Shown here: one piece after another, positions 28,808-39,896 of the stretch
Numbering within the stretch: position 1 is the stretch's first letter
Layout of the letters: every line of letters starts with the position of its first letter
Source: Paraburkholderia sp. SOS3
Lineage (GTDB): Bacteria; Pseudomonadota; Gammaproteobacteria; Burkholderiales; Burkholderiaceae
Reading direction: 5' to 3'
Assembly: GCF_001922345.1 (NCBI RefSeq)
Contig: NZ_CP018811.1
Location: forward strand, 3,472,001-3,536,000
Length of the DNA stretch: 64,000 nt
Made by a program: the position numbers and the translations under genes
The notes under the pieces: model-generated
What the model saw: the letters and a program-made list of their open reading frames with translations, nothing else
What the model was told of the DNA's origin: nothing
Databases searched by the model: none

Positions 28808-29827
28808 TCAGTGCGAGTGAAAGAGTTCGTCGTAATCGACGGTGGCGGTGCCGAGCTTGCCGACTACGATGCCGGCTGCGCGATTCGCGAGCGAAACCGC
28901 TTCGGCAAGCGGCAGACCCGCGCCCAGCATCACCGCGAGCGTCGCGATCACGGTATCGCCCGCGCCGGACACATCATACACTTCGCGTGCCACGGCCGAG
29001 GCGTGCAGTACGCCGTCGTTCGAGAACAGCGTCATGCCTTCTTCGGAACGCGTGAGCAGCAGCGCCGCGATGTCGAGTTCGGTGCGCAGCTTCGTGACGC
29101 GCGCAAGCAGGTCCGCTTCCGACTTCCAGCCGCCCACCACTTCGCGCAGTTCCGCGCGGTTCGGCGTGATCAGCGTCGCGCCGCGATAGCGTTCCCAGTC
29201 GTCGCCCTTCGGGTCGACGAGCACGGGCTTGCCCGCCGCGCGCGCTTTTTCCATCATTTTCGTCACGTGCGTCAGGCCGCCTTTCGCGTAGTCCGACATC
29301 AGGATCACGTCGTGGGCGGGCAGCAGCGCATCGAAACGCGCGAGGCCCGCGAGCAGCGCTTCGTGCGCGGGCAGGTTCTCGAAGTCGACGCGCAGCAATT
29401 GCTGCTGGCGCGACAGCACGCGCAGTTTGATCGTGGTCGGCAACGCGGGATCGCGCTCGAGATGCGGTTCGACGCCGCTGTCGCCGAGCAGTTGCACGAT
29501 GCGTTCGCCGGGCTCGTCGTGTCCGACCACGCACAGGAGGCCTGCTTTCGCGCCGAGCGCCGCCACGTTGCGCGCGACGTTCGCCGCGCCGCCGAGGCGA
29601 TCTTCCTGGCGCTGCACATGCACGACCGGCACCGGCGCTTCGGGCGAGATGCGGTTCACATCGCCGAACCAGTAGCGATCGAGCATCACGTCGCCGACGA
29701 CCAGCACGCGCGCATGCGCGAGCTGGTCGCGCGGCACGATGCCGGCCTCGGGTACCGGCGTCGCGGTATCGAGGATGGAATCACGCACGGCTGGCGCCGC
29801 CGGTTCTGGATTCGGTTGCTGCGACAT
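28808..29827 (-). CDS. hldA: D-glycero-beta-D-manno-heptose-7-phosphate kinase
   Basis: HldA (RfaE domain I) phosphorylates heptose 7-phosphate at C1 in ADP-heptose synthesis. The 339-residue PfkB-type kinase has the substrate motif [18 protein letters not shown] and the C-terminal anion-hole [15 protein letters not shown]. It lacks the nucleotidyltransferase domain of the fused HldE, so a separate hldC should exist elsewhere. The ATG at 29827 was preferred to a TTG four codons upstream. It overlaps the end of ugd by 47 bases. Confidence 0.95.
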   Translation of the reverse strand: MSQQPNPEPAAPAVRDSILDTATPVPEAGIVPRDQLAHARVLVVGDVMLDRYWFGDVNRISPEAPVPVVHVQRQEDRLGGAANVARNVAALGAKAGLLCVVGHDEPGERIVQLLGDSGVEPHLERDPALPTTIKLRVLSRQQQLLRVDFENLPAHEALLAGLARFDALLPAHDVILMSDYAKGGLTHVTKMMEKARAAGKPVLVDPKGDDWERYRGATLITPNRAELREVVGGWKSEADLLARVTKLRTELDIAALLLTRSEEGMTLFSNDGVLHASAVAREVYDVSGAGDTVIATLAVMLGAGLPLAEAVSLANRAAGIVVGKLGTATVDYDELFHSH

Positions 29828-31196
29828 AAGGGCGTCCAATCGAGTGGTAGTCGATGCCGAGTTCGGTCATCGCCTCCGGTTCGTACAGATTGCGGCCGTC
29901 GAAGATCAACGGCGATTTCAAGGTCGATTTCAGATGGGCGAAATCCGGGCTCTTGAACTCTTTCCACTCGGTCACGACGACGAGCGCGTCCGCGCCGGTC
30001 AGCGCGTCGTCCTGCGTGCCGACGAATTGCAGACGCGCCTGCTGCTCGGGCGCATCGTGCAAGTCGATGGCGAACACACGGCGCGCTTCGTCGATCGCGA
30101 CCGGATCGTAGGCGCGCACCGACGCGCCGCGCGCAAGCAGCGCCGCAATCAGGCGGCGGCTCGGCGCTTCGCGCATATCGTCGGTGTTCGGCTTGAATGC
30201 AAGTCCCCAGACCGCGAACGTGCGGCCGGACAGATCGTCGCCGAGCGACTGCGTGATCTTGCGCACGAGCACTTCCTTCTGCTCGTGGTTCACTTCCTCG
30301 ACCGCTTCGAGAATGCGCAGACTGTGACCCGACTCGCTGCCGGTGCGGATCAGCGCCTGCACGTCTTTCGGGAAGCACGAGCCGCCGTAGCCGACGCCCG
30401 CATACAGGAAGTGGTAGCCGATACGCGGGTCCGAGCCGATGCCGCGCCGCACCGCGTCGATATCGGCGCCGACGCGTTCCGCGAGATTGGCCATTTCGTT
30501 CATGAACGAAATGCGCGTCGCGAGCATTGCGTTGGCCGCGTACTTCGTGAATTCAGCGGAGCGCACGTCCATGTACATCGTGCGCTCGTGGTTGCGGTTG
30601 AACGGCGCGTAGAGGCGCTTCATCAGTTCGCGCGCCTTTTCGCCGGGCACGTCGTCGTCGCTGCCGATCACGATGCGGTCGGGACGCATGAAGTCTTCGA
30701 CGGCTGCGCCTTCCTTCAGGAATTCCGGGTTCGAGACGATCGAGAACGCATGCTGCAGGCTGCCCGCGAGGCCGCGTGCGGCCAGCTGCCCGCCGACCGC
30801 TTCGCGCACGCGCGCCGCGGTGCCGACCGGTACCGTCGACTTGTCGACGATCACCTTGAAACCGGTCATATGGCGGCCGATGTTGCGCGCCGCCTCGAGC
30901 ACGTATTGCAGGTCCGCGGAACCGTCCTCGTCGGGCGGCGTGCCGACCGCGATGAACTGGATGTCGCCATGCCGCACGCTCGCTTCGATATCGGTCGAAA
31001 ACGTAATGCGCCCCGCCGCGCGCGTGCGCGCGATGATCTCTTGCAGACCCGGCTCGTGGATCGGTACGCCGCCGCTGTTCAGGATGTCGATCTTGCGCGG
31101 ATCGACGTCGAGGCAAAACACGTCGTTGCCGATTTCCGCGAGACACGCGCCTGTGACGAGGCCGACGTAACCCGTGCCGATGATGGTGACTTTCAT
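29781..31196 (-). CDS. ugd: UDP-glucose 6-dehydrogenase
   Basis: Ugd oxidises UDP-glucose to UDP-glucuronate with two NAD+, a precursor for Ara4N lipid A modification and exopolysaccharides. The 471-residue product has the NAD motif [20 protein letters not shown] at its start and the catalytic cysteine in [15 protein letters not shown]. Length and motifs are normal. In Burkholderiaceae this supports the essential Ara4N pathway and hence polymyxin resistance. Confidence 0.96.
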   Translation of the reverse strand: MKVTIIGTGYVGLVTGACLAEIGNDVFCLDVDPRKIDILNSGGVPIHEPGLQEIIARTRAAGRITFSTDIEASVRHGDIQFIAVGTPPDEDGSADLQYVLEAARNIGRHMTGFKVIVDKSTVPVGTAARVREAVGGQLAARGLAGSLQHAFSIVSNPEFLKEGAAVEDFMRPDRIVIGSDDDVPGEKARELMKRLYAPFNRNHERTMYMDVRSAEFTKYAANAMLATRISFMNEMANLAERVGADIDAVRRGIGSDPRIGYHFLYAGVGYGGSCFPKDVQALIRTGSESGHSLRILEAVEEVNHEQKEVLVRKITQSLGDDLSGRTFAVWGLAFKPNTDDMREAPSRRLIAALLARGASVRAYDPVAIDEARRVFAIDLHDAPEQQARLQFVGTQDDALTGADALVVVTEWKEFKSPDFAHLKSTLKSPLIFDGRNLYEPEAMTELGIDYHSIGRPYVAATESRTGGASRA

Positions 31197-31353
31197 ACGC
31201 TTTCCGGTAGTGGAGTCCGGTAGTTCAGTACCGTCGCAGGTCCGGCCGGGACGCCCGGCTGTACGCCGGATGCCACCGCCCGCCCTCGTGGCTCTGCTGT
31301 TGTGGTATCTGCTTTTTTAGTTGCGCTCGACTGCTGTTTGGCCTTTCCCGGGG

Positions 31354-32529
31354 TCAGCTCGATGCCGTAATCGGCTCGACCCGGCGCGGCGCGTATGTTT
31401 CCCAGCCGCTGCAGCCCGGACACTGCCAGTAGAAAAGCCTCGCCCGGAAGCCACAATTCTGGCACGTATACCGTGGCAGATTTTTGGTGCGCTGACGGAT
31501 CAGCGTACGCATCAGTTCGAGTTCGCTGCGCCGCGGCTCTTCGGCCTTGGCCTGCTGCGCTTCGAGCAGCCGCGTCATGCCGGCCAGGTTCGGCGACTTT
31601 TGCATCTGGGTGCGCGCAAGCGTGTGCGCGGCGTCGAGACCCCGCAGCGCCGCCACGTACTGGTAACCGACGTCGAGCAGATCGTTCGACGGGTAATCGT
31701 CGACCCATTGCGTAAGCACGTCGGCGCCCTCTTCCTGGCGGCCCAGCGCTTCGTACCCCTTCATCACTTTTTCAGCGACGAGCGGCAGGTACGCAGCGTT
31801 CTGCTCCTCGACGCGACGCCACTCGCCGATCGCCCTTTCGTGTGCGCCGGCCGCCGCGGCGACGTCCCCGAACAGGATCGTCGCACGCACGTTCTGCGGA
31901 TTGGCGCGCAGCGCGAGGTCGAGCTGGCGCTGCGCTTCGTCGGGCTTCTTCTGCTGCAGCGCCTCCTGCGCCAGCTCGCAGTGGAACTGCGCAATCTCCT
32001 TGCCAAGCGGCTCCGTGCCCATCGTTTCGAGCCGCTGGGCGGTCTCGATCGACTTGTGCCAGTCCTTTTCGATCTCGTAGATCGTGAGCAGTGCGCGTTG
32101 CGCGCCGAGTGCGTGATCGCCGGTTTCGAGCATCCGGAACGTTTCCTCGGCACGATCGAGCAGACCCGCCTTCAGGAAGTCCTGGCCCAGTTCGTACAAC
32201 GCGTGATCGCGTTCGGCGACCGGCAGATCGGAGCGGTTCAGCAGATTCTGATGCACGCGGATCGCGCGGTCCGTCTCGCCACGGCGCCGGAACAGGTTGC
32301 CGAGCGCGAAATGCAGTTCGATCGTTTCCGGATCGAGCTTGACGACCTCGATAAACGCATCGATCGCCTGGTCCGGCTGTTCGTTCAGCAGAAAATTCAG
32401 GCCGCGGAAATACGAGCGCGGCAGGTTTGCGCTTTCGGACAACAGCGCCTTGAGGTCATAACGCGCCGCAATCCAGCCGAACGCGAACGCGACGGGAATG
32501 ACGAGCAGCCACCAGAAGTCAAGATCCAT
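31354..32529 (-). CDS. lapB: Lipopolysaccharide assembly protein B (YciM)
   Basis: LapB (YciM) is an inner-membrane adaptor that targets LpxC for degradation by FtsH and so limits LPS synthesis. The 391-residue product has an N-terminal membrane anchor (FWWLLVIPVAFAFGWIAAR), a series of TPR repeats over about residues 40-340, and a C-terminal rubredoxin-like zinc site with CQNC and CPGC. It forms a pair with lapA just upstream. Confidence 0.96.
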   Translation of the reverse strand: MDLDFWWLLVIPVAFAFGWIAARYDLKALLSESANLPRSYFRGLNFLLNEQPDQAIDAFIEVVKLDPETIELHFALGNLFRRRGETDRAIRVHQNLLNRSDLPVAERDHALYELGQDFLKAGLLDRAEETFRMLETGDHALGAQRALLTIYEIEKDWHKSIETAQRLETMGTEPLGKEIAQFHCELAQEALQQKKPDEAQRQLDLALRANPQNVRATILFGDVAAAAGAHERAIGEWRRVEEQNAAYLPLVAEKVMKGYEALGRQEEGADVLTQWVDDYPSNDLLDVGYQYVAALRGLDAAHTLARTQMQKSPNLAGMTRLLEAQQAKAEEPRRSELELMRTLIRQRTKNLPRYTCQNCGFRARLFYWQCPGCSGWETYAPRRVEPITASS

Positions 32530-32595
32530 GCGATATGAGCGGAAATGCGCAAAATGCGTAAGTTGCGCCAGGCATCGGGCGCAACGCGGGAATGC

Positions 32596-32889
32596 TTAAA
32601 TCAGCGGCGGCAACGGCGGTTCCTCGACGACGACCGGCGCTTCGCGTGCGACGCGCAACTCGCGCTTGAGCCGGCCGTTTTCGAGCCGCAAGCGGAACAC
32701 GCCCGGCAACGCCGAGACGAGCCCTGCCACCAGGCCGACGCCGAAGAACGCGAGGCCGATCAGAATCAACGGCGCCTGCCATGCGTAACCGGCGAGGAAA
32801 TTCAGCGTGGCAGGCTGCGTGTTGGACAGTGCGAGCACCAGCAGCAGCACGAACACCAGCACGCGGATCAACCAGACGATAAATTTCAT
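32596..32889 (-). CDS. lapA: Lipopolysaccharide assembly protein A
   Basis: The 97-residue membrane protein has two transmembrane helices (VWLIRVLVFVLLLVLALSN and APLILIGLAFFGVGLVAGLV) and a basic coiled C-terminal part, the LapA/DUF1049 form. It begins MKFIVWLIRVLV, so the ATG at 32889 is firm. LapA works with LapB in LPS assembly. Confidence 0.93.
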   Translation of the reverse strand: MKFIVWLIRVLVFVLLLVLALSNTQPATLNFLAGYAWQAPLILIGLAFFGVGLVAGLVSALPGVFRLRLENGRLKRELRVAREAPVVVEEPPLPPLI

Positions 32890-33129
32890 TTGTGTATCTC
32901 TTGACGACGGTTGCGGGAAGGACGCCGGCCTGATGACGCATCGCGCCACGGTGTTTGCCCGCGCCGAAGTGCCCCGTATTGTAAATGAAGCCCCTGCCTG
33001 TGGGCGCAAGCTCGCTCGGCGGGGGAAATCGGGGTTTCGGCTGCGCCGGGGTCACGACAACGGACTCGCGCAACCGCACACGAAAGACTCGCGCAAAGCG
33101 CGCGCATGCAGCGACGAATTGCGCGGACG

Positions 33130-33154
33130 AAAAAAAAGCGCCGTAGGGCGCTTT
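33130..33154 (-). terminator. Rho-independent terminator after ihfB
   Basis: On the minus strand aagcgcc and ggcgctt form a stem with a short loop, followed by a run of eight T. It lies about 35 bases past the ihfB stop and would separate the rpsA-ihfB unit from lapA-lapB. Confidence 0.85.
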
Positions 33155-33187
33155 CTGGTCTTTGCCGTTTGGCCGTGCCAGGGCAAC

Positions 33188-33520
33188 TTACTGATCGTCG
33201 TCCGACACGTCAGCTGCGCCGGCCTTCAACGGTTCGCCGGCACGCCGGTCGACCCGTTCACGCAATTCCTTGCCGGGCTTGAAGTGCGGCACGTACTTCT
33301 CGGGCACCAGCACTTTTTCCCCCGACTTCGGGTTGCGCCCGACTCGCGACGGGCGGCGATTGAGGCCGAAGCTGCCGAAGCCGCGAATTTCGATGCGATG
33401 GCCGTTGGCGAGAGCCTCCGACATCGCATCGAGCATCGTCTTCACCGCGAAATCCGCATCTTTCAAAACAAGCTGCGGAAATCGCGTAGCCAGCTGGGCG
33501 ACCAATTCCGATTTGGTCAT
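33188..33520 (-). CDS. ihfB: Integration host factor beta subunit
   Basis: IHF-beta forms a DNA-bending heterodimer with IHF-alpha. The 110-residue product has the HU/IHF core ([37 protein letters not shown] with the DNA-intercalating proline loop). A 10-15 residue C-terminal extension is rich in Asp. It is 22 bases downstream of rpsA in the same operon, the usual order. Confidence 0.97.
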   Translation of the reverse strand: MTKSELVAQLATRFPQLVLKDADFAVKTMLDAMSEALANGHRIEIRGFGSFGLNRRPSRVGRNPKSGEKVLVPEKYVPHFKPGKELRERVDRRAGEPLKAGAADVSDDDQ

Positions 33521-33542
33521 TCTGCAGCAGACCTCTTAAGGC

Positions 33543-35255
33543 TTACTGGTTCTGGCCGTCGAGCTTGGCCTTCAGGAGCGCGCCGAGGTTCGTCGTACCG
33601 CTTGCGGCCGCGCTCGTCTCGGCCTGCAGGCCGCGCATCGCTTCCTGCTGTTCCGCCGAATCCTTCGCCTTGATCGACAGGTTGATGCCACGCGACTTGC
33701 GATCGATGTTGATGATCATCGCGTTGACCTTGTCGCCTTCCTTCAGCACGTTGCGCGCATCTTCGACGCGGTCTTGTGCGATTTCCGAAGCGCGCAGGTA
33801 ACCTTCGACGTCCACGCCGAGCGTGACGACCGCGCCCTTAGCGTCCACCGCCTTCACCACGCCGTCGACGATCGAACCCTTGTCGTTCATCGCAACGAAG
33901 TTGCTGAACGGGTCGCCTTCGAGCTGCTTGATACCGAGCGAAATGCGTTCCTTCTCGACGTCGATGCCGAGCACGACCGCTTCCACTTCGTCGCCCTTCT
34001 TGTACTTGCGAACCGCTTCTTCGCCGCTTTCGCTCCACGACAGATCCGACAGGTGAACCAGACCGTCGATGCCGCCGGGCAGACCGATGAACACGCCGAA
34101 GTCGGTGATCGACTTGATCGCGCCCTGAATCTTGTCGCCCTTCTTGAAGTTGCGGCTGAAGTCATCCCACGGATTCGGCTTGCACTGCTTCATGCCGAGG
34201 CTGATACGGCGGCGGTCTTCGTCGATCTCGAGAACCATGACTTCGACTTCGTCGCCCAGCTGCACGACCTTCGACGGCGCAACGTTCTTGTTGGTCCAGT
34301 CCATTTCCGACACGTGGACGAGGCCTTCGATACCCGATTCGACTTCGACGAACGCGCCGTAGTCGGTGATGTTCGTGACCTTGCCGAACAGGCGCGTGCC
34401 CGACGGGTAACGGCGCGAGATGCCTTCCCACGGATCGTCGCCGAGCTGCTTGATGCCGAGCGAAACGCGGTTCTTTTCCTGGTCGAACTTGAGGATCTTC
34501 GCCGTGACTTCCTGGCCAACCGACAGCACTTCGCTCGGGTGACGCACGCGACGCCATGCGATGTCGGTGATGTGCAGCAGGCCGTCGATACCGCCGAGGT
34601 CTACGAACGCGCCGTAGTCGGTGATGTTCTTGACCACGCCTTCGACGATTGCGCCTTCCTTCAGCGTTTCGAGCAGCTTCGCGCGCTCTTCGCCTTGCGT
34701 CGCCTCGATGACGGCGCGGCGCGACAGCACGACGTTGTTACGCTTGCGATCGAGCTTGATGACGCGGAATTCGAGCGTTTTGCCTTCGTACGGCGTGGTG
34801 TCCTTGACCGGACGCGTGTCGACGAGCGAACCCGGCAGGAACGCGCGGATGCCGTTGACCATCACGGTCATGCCGCCCTTGACCTTGCCCGTGATCGTGC
34901 CGGTCACGAGTTCGTTGTTGTCGAGCGCCTTTTCCAGCGACAGCCACGAAGCGAGACGCTTGGCCTTGTCGCGCGACAGGATCGTGTCGCCATAGCCGTT
35001 TTCGAGTGCGTCGATCGCGACGGAAACGAAGTCGCCCGCCTGCACTTCTACCTCGCCCGCGTCATTGAGGAACTCTTCGAGCGGGATGTAGGCTTCGGAC
35101 TTCAGACCAGCGTTGACGACCACGAAGTTGTGGTCCACACGCACGACTTCGGCCGAAATCACTTCGCCGGCGCGCATGTCTTGCTTGGTCAGCGACTCTT
35201 CGAACAGAGCCGCAAAAGATTCGGTATTCGGGGTAGAGGTTTGCAGGTCGGACAT
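33543..35255 (-). CDS. rpsA: 30S ribosomal protein S1
   Basis: S1 melts and recruits mRNAs on the 30S subunit. The 570-residue product has six S1 RNA-binding repeats (for example the repeated ITDYGAFV and [19 protein letters not shown]), the full proteobacterial number. The ATG at 35255 gives the expected N-terminus. cmk lies upstream and ihfB downstream, the conserved order. Confidence 0.98.
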   Translation of the reverse strand: MSDLQTSTPNTESFAALFEESLTKQDMRAGEVISAEVVRVDHNFVVVNAGLKSEAYIPLEEFLNDAGEVEVQAGDFVSVAIDALENGYGDTILSRDKAKRLASWLSLEKALDNNELVTGTITGKVKGGMTVMVNGIRAFLPGSLVDTRPVKDTTPYEGKTLEFRVIKLDRKRNNVVLSRRAVIEATQGEERAKLLETLKEGAIVEGVVKNITDYGAFVDLGGIDGLLHITDIAWRRVRHPSEVLSVGQEVTAKILKFDQEKNRVSLGIKQLGDDPWEGISRRYPSGTRLFGKVTNITDYGAFVEVESGIEGLVHVSEMDWTNKNVAPSKVVQLGDEVEVMVLEIDEDRRRISLGMKQCKPNPWDDFSRNFKKGDKIQGAIKSITDFGVFIGLPGGIDGLVHLSDLSWSESGEEAVRKYKKGDEVEAVVLGIDVEKERISLGIKQLEGDPFSNFVAMNDKGSIVDGVVKAVDAKGAVVTLGVDVEGYLRASEIAQDRVEDARNVLKEGDKVNAMIINIDRKSRGINLSIKAKDSAEQQEAMRGLQAETSAAASGTTNLGALLKAKLDGQNQ

Positions 35256-35451
35256 AAAAATCTGAATTGGTATGGCTTTCGCGGCGCCCGGCCGGTCTTG
35301 CTAGCGAGATCCGGCAAATAACTGGCAACTGCGGCAGATCCGGAGGCCACACGGGGTTAAAAGGTTAATACACGTTCCGCCATGCGGGCGGAACACCGGC
35401 TTCTTGCTGCTTTGCTACGGATTGCTTTTACGTCTTGCTTTACGGTTTGAA

Positions 35452-36135
35452 TCACACCTTGACGCCAGCCCGGAACCACTGCACCACCTGATCGACCGCT
35501 TCGTCGATCGACAGCGTGGAGGTATCGAGGAGCTTCGCATCGGCTGCAGGCTTGAGCGGCGCGGCGGTGCGCTTGCTGTCGCGCTCGTCGCGTTCGCGCA
35601 AATCCCGAAGCAAGTCATCCATATTAGCAGAAAAACCTTTTTGGATCAATTGCTTATGCCGACGTGCGGCGCGCGCCTCGACGCTCGCCGTCAGAAACAC
35701 TTTCAAACCCGCATCGGGAAAGATCACGGTGCCCATATCGCGGCCGTCTGCGACGAGCCCGGGCACCTTGCGAAACGCGCGCTGCCGCGCCACGAGCGCG
35801 GCCCGTACCGGCGCGTGAATCGCAATCGCCGACGCGCGGTTGCCGATTTCTTCAGCGCGAATCTCGGATGAGACGTCGACGCCGTCGAGTTGTGCAATGC
35901 CTTCGCGGAACGTGATGTGAAGATCGTCGATCAGTTTTGCAAGGGACTCGGCGTCGTCGGGCGCGATCGCGTAACGAATGCTCGCGAGCGCGGCCAGCCG
36001 GTACAGCGCGCCGCTATCGAGCAGGTGGAAGCCGAGCTGGGCGGCGACGAGGGCGGCCACGGTGCCTTTGCCGGAGGCAGTCGGGCCGTCGATCGTAATG
36101 ACGGGCGTCTGGTGAAAGGGACGGGTCGGTTTCAT
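35452..36135 (-). CDS. cmk: Cytidylate kinase
   Basis: Cmk phosphorylates CMP and dCMP with ATP. The 227-residue product has the P-loop [16 protein letters not shown] near residues 16-31 and the [12 protein letters not shown] substrate segment. It follows aroA and precedes rpsA. Confidence 0.97.
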   Translation of the reverse strand: MKPTRPFHQTPVITIDGPTASGKGTVAALVAAQLGFHLLDSGALYRLAALASIRYAIAPDDAESLAKLIDDLHITFREGIAQLDGVDVSSEIRAEEIGNRASAIAIHAPVRAALVARQRAFRKVPGLVADGRDMGTVIFPDAGLKVFLTASVEARAARRHKQLIQKGFSANMDDLLRDLRERDERDSKRTAAPLKPAADAKLLDTSTLSIDEAVDQVVQWFRAGVKV

Positions 36136-36205
36136 CTAATGTAATAGTCAGTCGCGCGTCGGAGCAGGAGGGACCACGATTGTCCCGGCGAAAATTATCG
36201 CGAAG

Positions 36206-37510
36206 TTACGGCTGGGCGAGCGCGGCGAAGCGCTCGAAATAGTCGGGGAACGTCTTCGCGACGCACTTCGGGTCGTTGATCCGCACCGGCACCCCGCCGA
36301 GGCTCACGAGCGAAAAGCACATCGCCATCCGGTGATCGTCATAAGTATCGATAGCGGCGTTCGGCGTCAGTTTCGCCGGCGGCACGACGACGAGGTAGTC
36401 ATCGCCCTCGGTGACCTTCGCGCCGACCTTGCGCAGTTCGGTTGCCATCGCCGCGAGCCGGTCCGTTTCCTTCACGCGCCAGCTTGCGATATTTCGAAGG
36501 GTCGTGGCGCCGTCGGCGAACAGCGCGGCAACGGCGACGGTCATCGCCGCGTCCGGGATCAGATTGAAGTCCATATCGATGGGATCGAGCTTGCCATCGT
36601 CGCGGCCGACGCCGCGCACCTCGATCCAGTCGTCGCCCATCAGCACGTTCGCGCCCATGCGGTTCAGCGCTTCGGCAAAGCCGATGTCGCCCTGGATGCT
36701 CGCGCGCCCGACGCCTTCGACGCGCAGCGGGCCGCCGCCGAGCACGCCGGCAGCGAGAAAATACGATGCCGACGACGCGTCGCCTTCGACCATGATCGTG
36801 CCCGGCGACTGGTAGCGCGCACCGGCCGGCACCGTGAACCGATGCCAGCCATCGCGCTGAACCTCGATGCCGAAGCGCGCCATCAGCTTCATCGTGATCT
36901 CGATATACGGCTTCGAAATCAGCTCGCCGTCGATCTCGACCACCGTCACGCCGCTTTCGCTGCGCACGAGCGGCAGCGTCATCAGCAGCGCGGTCAGGAA
37001 CTGGCTCGACACGTCGCCGCGCACGCGGATCGGCGCATCGACGGCGATCCGCGAGGGGCGGATGCGCAGCGGCGGATATCCTTCGTTCTCTTCGTATTCG
37101 ATATTCGCGCCGATCTGCCGCAGGCCGTCGACGAGGTCGCCGATCGGCCGCTCATGCATGCGCGGCACGCCGTGCACGCGGTAATCGCCGCCGTTCACCG
37201 CAAGCGCGGCCGTCAGCGGGCGCACCGCCGTGCCCGCGTTGCCGAGAAAAAGGTCGGCGTTTCTCGCCGTGAACGCGCCGCGTGTGCCGCTCACGACGCA
37301 AACGTCGCCGTCGCGCTTGAGCTTCACGCCGAGCCTTTCGAGCGCGGCGATCATCACGCGCGTGTCGTCCGAGTCGAGCAGGTTCGTGATCGTCGTGTCG
37401 CCTTCGGCGAGCGCCGCGAGCAGCAGCACGCGGTTAGAAATGCTCTTCGAGCCGGGCAAACGAATCGTGCCGGACGCGCGGGAAAACGGTCCGAGATCGA
37501 GGTAGTCCAT
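36206..37510 (-). CDS. aroA: 5-enolpyruvylshikimate-3-phosphate synthase
   Basis: AroA adds enolpyruvate from PEP to shikimate-3-phosphate in the shikimate pathway. The 434-residue product has [10 protein letters not shown] at residues 18-27, [17 protein letters not shown] near residue 90 and DDHRMAMCF near the C-terminus. The unsubstituted class I GNAGTAxRP motif suggests a glyphosate-sensitive enzyme. Confidence 0.98.
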   Translation of the reverse strand: MDYLDLGPFSRASGTIRLPGSKSISNRVLLLAALAEGDTTITNLLDSDDTRVMIAALERLGVKLKRDGDVCVVSGTRGAFTARNADLFLGNAGTAVRPLTAALAVNGGDYRVHGVPRMHERPIGDLVDGLRQIGANIEYEENEGYPPLRIRPSRIAVDAPIRVRGDVSSQFLTALLMTLPLVRSESGVTVVEIDGELISKPYIEITMKLMARFGIEVQRDGWHRFTVPAGARYQSPGTIMVEGDASSASYFLAAGVLGGGPLRVEGVGRASIQGDIGFAEALNRMGANVLMGDDWIEVRGVGRDDGKLDPIDMDFNLIPDAAMTVAVAALFADGATTLRNIASWRVKETDRLAAMATELRKVGAKVTEGDDYLVVVPPAKLTPNAAIDTYDDHRMAMCFSLVSLGGVPVRINDPKCVAKTFPDYFERFAALAQP

Positions 37511-37589
37511 GATGGTGGTCCAGTTTTCTGTTATTTCGACGCTAATTCAGCGCTCGTTTCGACGGCTCATTGCAACGCTTGTCGGGCGC

Positions 37590-38534
37590 TCATTTCGACG
37601 CTTCGTCAGCGCTGCCGGCCGCCGGCCGCGCCGCACGGTGCTGCCAGTCGGCGCGCGCCGCGCGCGAGCGCGCGAACACGGCTTCGAGCGACGCGCCATC
37701 GCCCGTTTCGATCGCCGCGCGCAACGCGGCGAGAACCGCAGTGTAGCTGTCGATTTCCTCGAGCAGCGCAGCGCGGTTCGCGATGCAGATGTCGCGCCAC
37801 ATTTCGGGGTTCGACGCGGCGATGCGCGTGAAGTCGCGAAAACCGCCCGACGCGAACGCGAAGCGCAGCGCGGCGTCCTGCGATTGCAGAATCTGCTCGA
37901 CGTAAGCGAACGCGAGCACATGCGGCAGGTGGCTCACCGACGCAAGCACGCGGTCGTGCTGCGGCGGCGCCATTTCATGGACGGTTGCGCCTGTTGCGCG
38001 CCACATATCGGCAATGCGGTCAACCGAAGCCTTCGCGTTTTCGGGCAGCGGACACAGCACGACGTTACGGTCCACATAAAGATCGGGCAAGGCCGCTTCG
38101 ACACCGCTCGCTTCGCGGCCCGCGACCGGATGCCCCGGCACGAACTGCGCAACGCGCCCGCCAAGCGCCGCGCGCGCGGCCGCGACGACATCCGCTTTCG
38201 TGCTGCCGGCGTCCGTGACGATCGTCGTCGCGTCGAGGAACGGCGCGATGCGCTCGAGCAGCGGCCGCGTCTGGGCGACCGGCGCGGCGAGCAGCACGAT
38301 GTCTGCACCGGCGAGCGCAGCGGCCAGCGCGCGCTCGTCGTCGAGCGCTGCCGCGCCGTCGATCACGCCGAGTTCGAGCGCCCGCGCGCTCGACGCTGAC
38401 GTGCGGCCCACGCCGATCACCGTGCGCGCGCCGCCCGCGTTGCTGCTGCCGCGCTCGCGCAGCGCACGCGCCAGCGATCCGCCGATCAGGCCGACGCCGA
38501 AAATCACCAGTTTGTCAAAAGAGAACGCAGCCAC
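37590..38534 (-). CDS. tyrA: Prephenate dehydrogenase
   Basis: TyrA oxidatively decarboxylates prephenate to 4-hydroxyphenylpyruvate for tyrosine synthesis. The 314-residue product has the NAD fold motif FGVGLIGGSLARALRERG at the start and the conserved histidine segment VPGHPVAGRE. It has no fused chorismate mutase or ACT domain. The start is a GTG. It is followed by aroA and preceded by a terminator-like hairpin. Confidence 0.95.
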   Translation of the reverse strand: MAAFSFDKLVIFGVGLIGGSLARALRERGSSNAGGARTVIGVGRTSASSARALELGVIDGAAALDDERALAAALAGADIVLLAAPVAQTRPLLERIAPFLDATTIVTDAGSTKADVVAAARAALGGRVAQFVPGHPVAGREASGVEAALPDLYVDRNVVLCPLPENAKASVDRIADMWRATGATVHEMAPPQHDRVLASVSHLPHVLAFAYVEQILQSQDAALRFAFASGGFRDFTRIAASNPEMWRDICIANRAALLEEIDSYTAVLAALRAAIETGDGASLEAVFARSRAARADWQHRAARPAAGSADEASK

Positions 38535-38545
38535 TTGGAGTCGGA

Positions 38546-38586
38546 TAAAAAAGCGCGCCGCCGAGTTTCGAAGCAGCCGGCGCGCG
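38546..38586 (-). terminator. Terminator-like hairpin between hisC and tyrA
   Basis: On the minus strand gcgcgccg and cggcgcgc pair around a roughly 17-base loop and are followed by six T. It sits inside the serC-to-rpsA gene cluster, in the 68-base gap after hisC. Confidence 0.75.
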
Positions 38587-38602
38587 GATCGGAGTCAAGC
38601 GC

Positions 38603-39715
38603 TCAGACGGAAGCAAGCGTCTTTTCGAGCGCCGCGAGAAAGGCTTCGTTTTCTTCGGGAAGACCGACCGTTACGCGCAGCCATTGCGGCAAACCGTAGC
38701 TGCCGACCGGGCGCACGATCACGCCCTGTTTGAGCAGTTCCAGATTGACGCGATCGCCCGCGGCATCTTCATTGCCGACGCGCACGAGCACGAAATTCCC
38801 GTGCGACGGCACGTACTCGAGGCCCAGTCTGTCGAAAGCTTCCGTGAGGCGCCGGTAGCCCGCCGCGTTGAGCGCCGCGCTCTTTTCGAGGAACGGCTTG
38901 TCGTTGAGCGCCGCCACCGCCGCGGCCTGTGCAAGCGTATTGACGTTGAATGGCTGACGCAGGCGGTTCAGCAGATCCGTCAATTCGGGCTGCGCGATCG
39001 CGAAACCGACGCGCAAGCCCGCAAGGCCGAACGCCTTCGAGAACGTACGCGACACGAGCAGGTTCGGATAGCGGCGCACCCATCCGATCGAGTCATAGCG
39101 CTTCTGCGCCGACAGGTATTCCGTATAAGCCTCGTCGAGCACGACGACGACATGGCGCGGCACCTTGTCGAGAAACGCCTCGAGCGTCGGACCGTCGACG
39201 AAGGTGCCGGTCGGGTTGTTCGGGTTCGCGATGAACACGAGGCGCGTATCGTCGGCAAGCGCGGCAAGCATCGCGTTCAGATCGTGGCCGTACGCGACTG
39301 CCGGCACGACGATCGCGCGCGCGCCGAGGCCCTGCGTCGCGAGTGCATAGACGGCGAACGAATATTGCGAGTAGACGACCGACTGGTTCTTTTCGACGAA
39401 CGCATGCGCGGCGAGTTCGAGAATGTCGTTGCTGCCGTTGCCGAGCGTGACCCATTCGGCCGGCACGCCGTAATACGCGGACAGCGCTTCTTTCAGTTCG
39501 AACGCGTTCGAATCGGGGTAACGGCCGAGCTCGCTCGCTGCCTGCGCCATCGCGCGCTGCGCGGACTCGGGCATGCCGAGCGGGTTTTCATTCGACGCGA
39601 GCTTGACGATGCGCGCTTCGTCGAGACCGAACTGGCGCGCCACTTCCGAAATCGGCTTGCCGGCGACGTAAGGCGCAATCGCACGCACGTAAGAAGGGCC
39701 GTAGGTCGTAGTCAT
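38603..39715 (-). CDS. hisC: Histidinol-phosphate aminotransferase
   Basis: The 370-residue PLP aminotransferase has the aspartate in VLDEAYTEYL and the PLP lysine in SRTFSKAFGLAGLRVGFAI. Next to pheA and tyrA, such HisC copies often also transaminate aromatic keto acids, so dual use is likely but inferred. It lies between pheA and tyrA in one transcription direction. Confidence 0.94.
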   Translation of the reverse strand: MTTTYGPSYVRAIAPYVAGKPISEVARQFGLDEARIVKLASNENPLGMPESAQRAMAQAASELGRYPDSNAFELKEALSAYYGVPAEWVTLGNGSNDILELAAHAFVEKNQSVVYSQYSFAVYALATQGLGARAIVVPAVAYGHDLNAMLAALADDTRLVFIANPNNPTGTFVDGPTLEAFLDKVPRHVVVVLDEAYTEYLSAQKRYDSIGWVRRYPNLLVSRTFSKAFGLAGLRVGFAIAQPELTDLLNRLRQPFNVNTLAQAAAVAALNDKPFLEKSAALNAAGYRRLTEAFDRLGLEYVPSHGNFVLVRVGNEDAAGDRVNLELLKQGVIVRPVGSYGLPQWLRVTVGLPEENEAFLAALEKTLASV

Positions 39716-39813
39716 GTTGTATCTCCGGTCGACGGGTCGACTCTGTATAAGGGTGAGGCGTGGGCGCCTTCGTGGTGTGTCGGGCCCGCTGGCGCCGCAT
39801 CGGCGATTGCACC

Positions 39814-39873
39814 GCCGGTGAATCTGCCGGCGAATGAGCCGGCCGATTCACCGGCAGATGCGCTGCCGATACA
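39814..39873. repeat. Degenerate 12-bp tandem repeat between hisC and pheA
   Basis: Five 12-base units (39814, 39826, 39838, 39850, 39862) share the core gccgg(t/c)ga. The last ends 24 bases before the pheA stop. Confidence 0.8.
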
Positions 39874-39896
39874 GCGGCGCGCGAAGCGTGAGCCGT

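Noticed and set aside
31193..31708. 171-codon open frame on the minus strand across the lapB end
   Set aside because: It overlaps the conserved lapB C-terminus in another frame and has no domain.
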